Source: Haloarcula regularis
GTDB taxonomy: Archaea > Halobacteriota > Halobacteria > Halobacteriales > Haloarculaceae
Direction of reading: 5' to 3'
Assembly: GCF_029338315.1 (NCBI RefSeq)
Contig: NZ_CP119794.1
Location: forward strand, 992,001 to 1,056,000
DNA: 64,000 nucleotides
Shown here piece by piece: positions 57,386-64,000 of this stretch. Each line of letters starts with the position of its first letter. The first letter of the stretch is position 1. The position numbers and the translations under genes are program-made. The notes beneath the pieces are model-generated. The model saw only the letters and a list, made by a program, of their open reading frames with translations, was not told the origin of the DNA and did not search any database.

Positions 57386-58756
57386 TCACTCCGTGGCCAG
57401 ATCCTGGGCGGAGTAGGTCTTGACCTCGACCCACTCGCCGTCCTGGGCCTGGAGCGCGGAGAACGGCCCCAGCGGATCGCCCTTGTCGTTGAAGTTCTGC
57501 GGGTTCGCCGCGCCGTGGTAGTTTATCTCCTCGCCGTTCTCGAGCGCCTTCTTGCCCTGGGCGAACGTGGAGACCTTCTTCCCCGGCGGGTTCCCGAGTT
57601 CGCTGAGGTGCTTCGGGACCGCCTGCCGGTTGGCCTCGCCCTCCTTGACGAACGCGAGGCCGATGAGGTTCATCGCGTCGTAGGCGGCCGCTGCGAACGC
57701 ACCCGGCTCCTTGTCGTGCTGGGCCTGGTGGCGCTCGACAAAGACGTCGTTGGCGGGGCCGGGAGCCGGGGCCTGCCCGACCATCCCCTCCATGACGTCG
57801 GCGCCCATCTCCTCGATGAAGTCGGGAGTCAGCACGTCGTTGCCGAGCAGCAGCTCGAAGTCCTCGTCGGCGCCGGCCTCGACGTAGTTCTGGATGAACA
57901 GGCCACTGACCTCGGTCGCGGCCGTCATCGAGACGACGTCCACGTCGGCGTCCTGGAGCGCCTGCACCTCGCTGCGGTAGTCGCTCGCGGCCGGGTCGAG
58001 GGGGACTTCTTCCTTGACGCTCCCACCGAGGGTGCTGAAGTAGTCACCCGACGCCGCCGAGAAGCTCTGGGACCCGCGGTCGTTCTTGTAGGCCAGCGCC
58101 ATCGACTCCGCACCGAGTTCGTTGTAGGCGTACTGGGCCTGTGCGCGGGCACCGATACCGTCCGAGGGGACCGTCCGCCAGATGTACTTGCCGCCGACGT
58201 TGTCGAGTTGGATGGTCCCCGTCATCGGCGAGACGAACGAGAGTTTCGCGCTCCGGGCCGGCTCGATGAGCGACGGCGTCACCGAACTGGACGGACCGAC
58301 CATCGTCATGACGCCCTCGCTGTCGAGGGTGTTGAACCCGGAGATGGCCGGCTGGGGCTTCGTCTCGGAGTCCTGTTCGCTGATCTCGACGGTCGTCCCG
58401 AGGACGCCTGTCGCGTTGACGCCGCCCTCGGCTTCGAGCGCTGTCTGGACGCCGCGGCGGGAGTTCGGCCCGATCCAGCCGAGGCCACCACTGAACGGCG
58501 AGAGGTTCCCGACGGGGATCGGGCCGGAGTCACCGCTCTCACCGGCGGATCCGCCGTCACTGCTGCTCTCGCCGTCGCTGCTACCGTCACTGCCACCGTC
58601 GCTGCTGCCGTCACCGGAGCTACCGTCGCTCGAGCTGCCGTCACCGGAACCACCGTCGCCACCACCACTACACCCGGCGAGTCCGGCCAGCGCCGCGAGT
58701 CCGGCGCCTTTCAGGTACGTTCGTCGGCCGATTCGCTTCTGTCCCTCCGAGTCCAT
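57386..58756 (-). CDS. Branched-chain amino acid-type ABC substrate-binding lipoprotein
   Basis: 456 residues. Twin-arginine signal (GRRTYLKGAGLAALAG) with lipobox LAGC, then a Gly/Ser/Asp-rich linker and a LivK-like periplasmic binding fold (PIPVGNLSPFSGGLGWIGPN and further). It binds branched-chain amino acids or related compounds such as amides; the ligand is uncertain because LivK-type proteins are broad. The ATG at 58756 is preferred over the one four codons upstream because it starts nearer the signal. TATA-like ACTTATAATTT lies at about 58790-58800. Confidence 0.87.
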   Translation of the reverse strand: MDSEGQKRIGRRTYLKGAGLAALAGLAGCSGGGDGGSGDGSSSDGSSGDGSSDGGSDGSSDGESSSDGGSAGESGDSGPIPVGNLSPFSGGLGWIGPNSRRGVQTALEAEGGVNATGVLGTTVEISEQDSETKPQPAISGFNTLDSEGVMTMVGPSSSVTPSLIEPARSAKLSFVSPMTGTIQLDNVGGKYIWRTVPSDGIGARAQAQYAYNELGAESMALAYKNDRGSQSFSAASGDYFSTLGGSVKEEVPLDPAASDYRSEVQALQDADVDVVSMTAATEVSGLFIQNYVEAGADEDFELLLGNDVLTPDFIEEMGADVMEGMVGQAPAPGPANDVFVERHQAQHDKEPGAFAAAAYDAMNLIGLAFVKEGEANRQAVPKHLSELGNPPGKKVSTFAQGKKALENGEEINYHGAANPQNFNDKGDPLGPFSALQAQDGEWVEVKTYSAQDLATE

Positions 58757-58927
58757 GCCTCGTGGCATGAGTCTAGCACTATACTGGCATCACTTATAAT
58801 TTGGGGGAAGATAATTTACAACATCTTTCATGCGTCATCCACGACTCGACGCTAATCGGGGCGGAGGCGGCATTCATGGGCTTTATTACAATCGTTCGTG
58901 TACGTGCGTGATATCAGGCCCGTATTC

Positions 58928-58939
58928 ACACGACTGAAC
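58928..58939 (+). repeat. First copy of ACACGACTGAAC
   Basis: Identical over 12 bases to 59094-59105. It lies closer to the binding-protein gene, so either gene could be the target. Confidence 0.5.
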
Positions 58940-59093
58940 GACGCGCTCCCGCATCCATGACCGCCGAAACACTCCTGACACCGGAACCGACGCGAACGTT
59001 CGCCTCTCCGGTCGTTTGTCGACCGGCCGAGCACGGGCCAGTGTCGACCACGTGGTACCCGCGTTTCATGCTACGTCTGGCACGAGTCCGTGT

Positions 59094-59126
59094 ACACGAC
59101 TGAACCCGATATGTACACGAGTGAAC
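59094..59126 (+). repeat. Tandem ACACGA(C/G)TGAAC repeats, 21-base spacing
   Basis: Copies at 59094-59105 and 59115-59126, within longer units TGTACACGACTGAACC and TGTACACGAGTGAACC. The 21-base period equals two helical turns, so bound dimers would sit on the same face. A third, weaker TGTGCACGGGTG lies at 59141-59152. They lie 40-100 bases upstream of the winged-helix ATG. Confidence 0.55.
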
Positions 59127-59196
59127 CGGGCGTGCATTCGTGTGCACGGGTGTCGCCACAACAACTCTTATTTTTGTCCCCCCTCATACGTGAGTC

Positions 59197-59748
59197 ATGG
59201 TCAACTGGCGCGAGGACAGCGGCCGCGCAGCGTCGGACCGCGTCCCGCTGGATGCGATCGTCGACGTGTTCCGGGACCGCGACGACCTCGCGCGCCCGTT
59301 GACCGCGAGCGACATCATGGACGAGGTCGGGTGCTCCCGTCGCACGGCCCACAACAAGCTCAACGAACTCGTCGAGGAGGGGGTCCTCGAGACGCGCAAG
59401 GTCGGCTCCCGGAGCCGCGTCTGGTGGGAGCCGATACACGAACGGCCCGACGACCGCCCGTCCGAGGCGTCGACGGCCCCCGAACACCTCGTCGAGGAGG
59501 TCGACCTGCCCGGGACGGGCAAGACTCTCAAGGCTCGCCAGGAGGCCCTGCTGGCGTCCTACGAGTACCTCCAGGAACACCCCGAGGCCAAGAAGTCGGA
59601 CTTCCTCCAGGACGTGTTCCCGCAGAACCCCGCGGAGTACGAGACCGCGGAGGGGTGGTGGAACGCCATCCAGCCCGCGCTCGCGGAGCTGCCGGGCGTC
59701 AACCCTCCCGAGGAACGGGGTCACATCTGGCACTTCCTCGGGGGGTAA
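59197..59748 (+). CDS. Winged helix-turn-helix protein
   Basis: 183 residues. An N-terminal winged helix (about 15-75; LTASDIMDEVGCSRRTAHNK and LVEEGVLETRKVGSRSRVW as the wing) precedes a helical C-terminal half with a W-W-x-A motif (YETAEGWWNAIQPALAEL). The N-terminal part resembles haloarchaeal transcription regulators; the C-terminal part is unfamiliar. A TATA box 21-30 bases upstream and direct repeats suggest self-regulation. Confidence 0.75.
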   Translation: MVNWREDSGRAASDRVPLDAIVDVFRDRDDLARPLTASDIMDEVGCSRRTAHNKLNELVEEGVLETRKVGSRSRVWWEPIHERPDDRPSEASTAPEHLVEEVDLPGTGKTLKARQEALLASYEYLQEHPEAKKSDFLQDVFPQNPAEYETAEGWWNAIQPALAELPGVNPPEERGHIWHFLGG

Positions 59749-59824
59749 ACACTTTTGACAGGGTAGTCCATCGTTCCCCACACGAACGGGCGACCGGTCG
59801 CATCAGGATAGTGAGTCTGCCGCT

Positions 59825-61559
59825 ATGACCCAAGGGAACACAGAGGAGCGGGAGGGGACGGTGTACATGTCCGAGGAGGAGGGGCGGGAGTACCGCAGCT
59901 CCTCCTACATGCCGACCGCCTACGACAACCTCGATATCGCTCCCGAGACCCCGGAGTTCCCCGACCGCGGCAGGGACGACGGCTACCGCGTCCTCGACCT
60001 GCCACGGGTGCCAAAGCTCTCCCACGTCGTCGGCCCCAGCGCCATCATGCTCGGGGCCTCGCTGGGCAGCGGCGAGACGCTGTTCTGGCCGGTCCTCATC
60101 GCCCAGCACGGCTGGGCGCTGTACTGGGCCTTCTTCTTCGGCGTCCTGACGCAGTTTTTCATCAACACGGAGATACAGCGCTGGACGCTCGCGACCGGCG
60201 AGTCGGTGTTTCGCGCGTTCGAACGGGTACACCCGTTCTGGCCGTTCCTGTTTCTCGTCCTCGGGTTCGTCAGCCTCGGCTGGCCCGGGTGGGCGGCGAG
60301 CGCCGCCAAGGTCGGTGCCATCGGCGCCGGCATGGAGGAGCTCGAACTGGCACTGGGCCCCGTCGACCTGGTGGCCTGGCGCCTCTTTGGCATCGTGTTG
60401 ATGGTGCTCATCTGGACGACCTACCAGCTGACGCCGCTGATGTACAACGTCGTCGAGCGAACCCAGATCATCCTGGTCACCATCGCCTCGGTGTTCGCCG
60501 TCGCGCTGTTCGTCGCGCTGGGGTCGGTCAACGAACTGGCGAACGTGCCCGGCGGCATCGCCAGCGTTGGGACCATCCCCCCCGGGCAGCGACATCGCCA
60601 TCTTCCTCGGCGGCCTCGCCTACGCCGGCGCCGGCGGGTACCTCAACCTCTCACAGAGCCTCTGGGTGCGCGAGAAGGGCTACGCGATGGGGCGCTACCA
60701 GGGCCGCATCAAGAACCCCATCGTCGGCGACGACCCCGAACCGGTCCAGCGCGACGGCTTTTCGTTCCCCCCGACGGTGACAAACATGCGCCGCTGGCGC
60801 GGCTGGTGGCGCCTCGCCCAGCTGGAGCACTGCCTTACGTTCGTCGTCGGCCTGCTGGTCGTCGCCACCATGATGATGGCGCTGGCCGCCGAGTACGCCC
60901 TGGGGACCGCCGACGACGGGGTCGCGATGTGGGCCAACAACATCGTCCCCCAGGTCGGGGCCATCGGCGGGGCGCTCATCTTCACGACCCTCTTTTTGGC
61001 CCTGTTGACCACGGAGTACGCCATCGTCGAGTCGTTCGTCCGCAACAGCGCCGACATCGTCTACGAACTGTACGGGCGCGACGCGGGGTGGAGCCTCCCG
61101 CGCATCTTCTGGACGCTGCTGACCGTCTTCATCCTCTGGGGCGTCGCCATCCTGGCCTCGCCCATCCCCATCGAACAGCCCTTCGGCCTGCTTGTCGTCG
61201 CCGCGGCAATGTCGGGCGTGATGATGTGGCCCTACACCGCCCTGGTGCTGGTCGTCAACGCCACGCGCCTGCCCGAACACACGCAACCCGGCTGGCTCAG
61301 GGTCGTCACGATGTGGTGGGGGACGGGCTTTTTCGGGTACTTCAGCGTCCTGCTCATTGGTCGCGTGCTGACCGACTCCGCGGGCATCGCCGCCTTCGAG
61401 ACGGACGCGGCCGTGGTCGGGAGCGGCGTCGGCGGGTACGCCCTGTTCGCCGTCTTCGCGGCCGTCCAGGTCCTCGTCGTCGCGGCGTCCATCCGGGGGA
61501 AACGCGCCACGAGCGGAACCGTCAGCGACGCCGGCGAGGCGGCCGGCTACCTCGACTGA
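59825..61559 (+). CDS. Nramp-family divalent metal transporter-like protein, one frameshift
   Basis: 577 residues after removing one extra base in the run at about 60576-60586 (C7 then G3). About 12 helices. GPSAIMLGASLGSGETLFWP is the Nramp-type TM1 region, with Gly-Ser-Gly-Glu where typical Nramps have DPGN, so metal selectivity may differ. An N-terminal 50-residue hydrophilic tail is present. Nramp-like proteins without DPGN exist widely and their substrates are unclear. The stop precedes the next ATG by 1 base. Confidence 0.78.
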
Positions 61560-61560
61560 G

Positions 61561-61899
61561 ATGGCCGGACCGAGCCTCGCCGCGCTCGTCGACCGCCGTC
61601 TCTGGGTGTACGGCGGCGGACTGGCGGCGGTCCTTCTCGTCCGGACGCTCCTCTCACCCTCGGCGGGACGGGCCCTCGCCGTGAGTCTCGTCCTCGGCGT
61701 GATGGTGCTGACATACGCGGCCGAACTGTGGCACGCCGCCGAGCAGCCGTCCGTCCGCCCCGGCCTCCTGGGGGCGGGCGTGGCCGGCGTCGTCGTCGGG
61801 TGCTGGCTGGTGCTCACGGACACGCTCGCCGGCCTGGTGTTCGTCGCCGGGGGCCTCCTCTTTCTCAACCGCGGCCTGACCGGTGGGGGGTCGGCGTGA
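61561..61899 (+). CDS. Small membrane protein linked to the Nramp-like gene
   Basis: 112 residues with about four hydrophobic helices and a Gly-rich end. ATG 2 bases after the Nramp-like stop, and its own stop overlaps the next start (GTGA). No recognised family. Probably an accessory subunit of the neighbouring transporter. Confidence 0.7.
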   Translation: MAGPSLAALVDRRLWVYGGGLAAVLLVRTLLSPSAGRALAVSLVLGVMVLTYAAELWHAAEQPSVRPGLLGAGVAGVVVGCWLVLTDTLAGLVFVAGGLLFLNRGLTGGGSA

Positions 61900-62390
61900 C
61901 CGGGGCGGCGCCGTCGGCCGACGTCCACGTCCACGTCCACCTCGTGATGGCCGGGACCTTCCCCCTGCGGATGGCCGACCTGCTGTTTACCGACGACGCG
62001 CTGGTGATTCCGGAGTACCACTACCTGACGCCACTGCTGGGTATCGCCCGGGGCAAGACCCACGCTGTGGCCGAGGAGGCCGTCGAGCGGTACCGGACCG
62101 GCGGCGTCGCCGCCCTCGTCGACTTCGCCGAGCGGACCCACCGCCTCGGCTACGAGGACGTAGCGCGCGTCAGAATCTACGAGGGACGGCGCCTCGGCCG
62201 GCCGAAGGTCGCCGTCGACGTCGTCGCCGGTCCGCCCTACGCCTACCGCGTCCACGCCCCGGTCGACGTGGCTGCGCTCACGGACGCGCTGGCGGCGCTG
62301 GGCCGCCGGCGCGGGTTCGAGGTCGTCCGGGAGCGCGGGGTCGGTCTGCGACCGGTCGCCAGCCTCCGGCGGTTCCTCGCCGACCGCTAG
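61896..62390 (+). CDS. Uncharacterised soluble protein with His-rich N-terminus
   Basis: 164 residues, GTG start overlapping the previous stop. The N-terminus reads SADVHVHVHLVMAG, a possible metal site; helices and strands follow without recognisable signature. Third gene of the Nramp-like operon. The stop overlaps the convergent stop of the D-lactate/glycolate dehydrogenase gene within CTAG. Function unknown. Confidence 0.6.
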   Translation: MTGAAPSADVHVHVHLVMAGTFPLRMADLLFTDDALVIPEYHYLTPLLGIARGKTHAVAEEAVERYRTGGVAALVDFAERTHRLGYEDVARVRIYEGRRLGRPKVAVDVVAGPPYAYRVHAPVDVAALTDALAALGRRRGFEVVRERGVGLRPVASLRRFLADR

Positions 62391-64000
62391 GCCAGCGCCG
62401 CCGCGAGCTTCTCGACTGGGTGGGGCGGTTCGGCGTCGGCCGCGTCCCGGTCGCCGAGCTGGGTCCGACAGGACGCGCCCGGGGCGACCACCGTCTCGCC
62501 GTCGCTGTCGTCGACCTGATCGAACAGGATCGAACCGATGGCCTTGCTCATCGAGAAGTGCTCGCGCTCGTACCCGAAACTCCCGGCCATCCCACAACAG
62601 CCCGAGTCCAGCGGGTCGACGTCGTAGCCCGCCCGTCGCAGGACGCCGACGGCGTGGTGGTCCTTCTTCGTCGCCTTCTGGTGGCAGTGGCCGTGATAGG
62701 TCAGCGCCTCGCCCGGGGCGGCCCACTCGACGTTGCGGTCCAGGTCGAAGCGGTCGAGGTACTCACAGAGGCCGTAGGTGTTTTCCGCGAGCGTCTCGAC
62801 GGCCGCGCCCGACAGCAGGTCGAGGTAGTCCAGCTGGAACATCACGGCGTCCGAGGGCTCGACGAGGACGACGTCCCAGCCCTCGGCGACGGCCGGCGCG
62901 AGCGCCTCGACGTTCTGCTCGGCGGCCGCACGGGACTTCTCGAGGAAACCCTTCGAGTGGGCGGGCCGGCCGCTGTCGGTCCGGTCGGCCAGCTGCACGT
63001 GGACGCCGGCGGCCTCGAGCACCTCGACGGCCGCCCGGCCGATCTCGGGGTGGCTGTAGTTCGTGTACGTGTCGGGGAAGAGGACGGCCTTGCGGTCGGC
63101 CGCGGCCTCGTCGACCTGCGGGCCCCGGTCGGCGAACCAGTCCTGCAGGCTCTCGCGCTCGAAGGTCGGCAGCGTCCGGTCGCTGGCGATGCCGACCGTC
63201 TTCTCGATGACCGTCCGGGCCCCGGGAACCGCCGAGGCGGCGTTCGAGAGCGGGGCGAGCGCGCTGCCGAGCCTGGCGAGGGTGTCGACGTTGGCAAAGA
63301 GCTTGTCCCGGAGGCTCGACCCGTGTTCCTGGTGGTAGGCGTGTGTCACCTCGGCCTTGAGTTTCGCCATGTCGACCTCGCTCGGGCAGTCCTTGGCACA
63401 CCCCTTGCAGCCGATACAGAGGTCGAGCACCTCGGACATGAACTCCTCGTCGGTCGGATCGTCGGGCAGGTCGCCGCTCATCGCCTGCCGGAGCATGTTC
63501 GCCCGGCCCCGCGTGGCAGTGATCTCCTCGTCGGCCGCCCGGTAGGTCGGACACATGACGCCCCGGTGGTCTCCTGGGGGCCCCGACAGCCCCCACAGCC
63601 GTGACAGAGCTCGACCATGCCCTGCATCCCGTTGTCGTTGTCCCACTCCAGGGTCTCCTCGAACCCGGCGTCGAACTCGTACTCGGGGTCGAACCGGAGG
63701 TGCTCGGTCATGTCCACGTCACCACAGACCTGTCCAGGGTTGAGAATCCAGTCCGGGTCGAAGGCCGTCTTCAGGTCGCGGAACGTGTTCCAGAGGTCCT
63801 CGCCGTAGAGTTTCCGGTTCCACTGGGTCCGGGCGCGGCCGTCGCCGTGCTCGCCCGAGACGCTCCCGCCGTACTTCACGACCAGGTCGGTCACCTCGTC
63901 GGCGATGGCCGCCATCTGCTCGACGCCTGCGACGGTCTTGGTGTTGACCAGCGGGCGGATGTGGAGCACGCCCGGCCCGGCGTGGGCGTAGAAGGAGGCG
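62387..64000 (-). CDS. FAD/Fe-S fusion oxidoreductase (D-lactate or glycolate dehydrogenase), 3' part, one frameshift
   Basis: Runs off the window; only the C-terminal two-thirds is visible. The visible start, GPGVLHIRPLVNTKT and SGEHGDGRARTQW, is the FAD-linked oxidase C-terminal domain (GlcD/D-lactate dehydrogenase type). One base is missing in the G run (C run on the + strand) at 63561-63564; downstream lie the first Fe-S segment CHGCGGC, then MCPTYR, CIGCKGCAKDCPSE, and the GlcF/LutA-type CCG part with YHGHCHQK and CCGMAGSFGYE. Oxidises D-2-hydroxy acids such as D-lactate. Related to, but distinct from, the LutB-LutA fusion at 33147. Confidence 0.85.

Larger units (their letters stand above)
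58769..59196. other. Divergent intergenic region with a repeated element
   Basis: About 430 bases. Contains the promoter of the binding-protein operon near 58790-58800, three copies of ACACGA(C/G)TGAAC, and the TATA-like CTTATTTTTG at 59167-59176 of the winged-helix gene. No gene seen. Unusually rich in TGTACACG-type motifs. Confidence 0.6.

Noticed and set aside
60651..62726. Antisense open frame of 691 codons across the Nramp-like operon
   Set aside because: Arg/Pro/Gly/Asp-rich with no recognisable domain; it overlaps four sense genes with real family motifs.

Overview
The window is a high-GC chromosomal segment of a haloarchaeon (class Halobacteria). The evidence is acidic protein composition, A/T-rich TATA boxes about 25 bases upstream of mostly leaderless starts, TAT-type lipoprotein signals, a NuoKLMN set of archaeal complex I type, a TRASH-domain Lrp regulator, a soluble halobacterial transducer, and sugar-acid and lactate catabolism typical of the group. 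The genus cannot be fixed. No CRISPR array, insertion sequence or rRNA was seen. One tRNA (Val, CAC) is present.

Layout. 0-5.5 kb: end of the complex I operon (nuoK, L, M, N). 5.5-7.0 kb: metallo-beta-lactamase-fold hydrolase, small acidic helical protein, tRNA-Val. 7.0-11 kb: after the tRNA comes a patchy accessory stretch with tRNA 3'-end remnants, small zinc-ribbon proteins, a truncated exonuclease-like gene and four membrane proteins. 11.1-25.7 kb: an unusual cluster with a lidless Hsp70, a degenerate Hsp70 fused to a GrpE-like domain, a coiled-coil protein overlapping a P-loop GTPase-like protein, a six-span membrane protein, a von Willebrand A protein, an Ig-repeat protein whose frameshifted N-terminus is a J-like domain lacking HPD, a RING-like zinc protein, a ~1,330-residue pentapeptide-repeat/K+ channel fusion, and a PsiE-like membrane protein. 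Three chaperone-type modules beside a GTPase, a vWA adaptor and membrane effectors suggest a regulated assembly or stress/defence machine. It is the best candidate here for an undescribed system.

26-48.3 kb: a sugar/sugar-acid catabolic island. It holds a Weimberg-type dehydratase/semialdehyde dehydrogenase pair, two SDRs, a lactaldehyde dehydrogenase-like enzyme, two zinc alcohol dehydrogenases, LutC and a LutB-LutA-like fusion for lactate oxidation, a CUT2-type sugar ABC transporter, a BKACE enzyme, a FucO-like iron alcohol dehydrogenase, an IclR regulator, and a three-gene UxaA-type dehydratase (two large paralogs plus a SAF subunit). A palindrome TCCAA-N5-TTGGA recurs near the IclR gene, the UxaA genes and one gene-free gap, and is a candidate operator. 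The sum fits uptake of a (deoxy)sugar, oxidation and dehydration of its acid, and routing of C3 products through lactaldehyde and lactate to pyruvate.

48.6-64 kb: universal stress protein, copper ATPase with its TRASH regulator, soluble chemotaxis transducer at the tail of a branched-chain amino-acid-type ABC operon (SBP, M, H, G, F), winged-helix protein with upstream direct repeats, Nramp-like transporter, two small proteins, and the 3' part of a glycolate/D-lactate dehydrogenase (FAD + Fe-S fusion) running off the end.

Ten genes (Hsp70, Hsp70-GrpE, GTPase, vWA, J-Ig, pentapeptide channel, PsiE-like, SDR, Nramp, GlcDF) are each interrupted by one single-base indel, nearly always in a short G/C run. 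Both halves stay intact. This looks like unpolished sequence more than ten dead genes; products below are described with the indel corrected.
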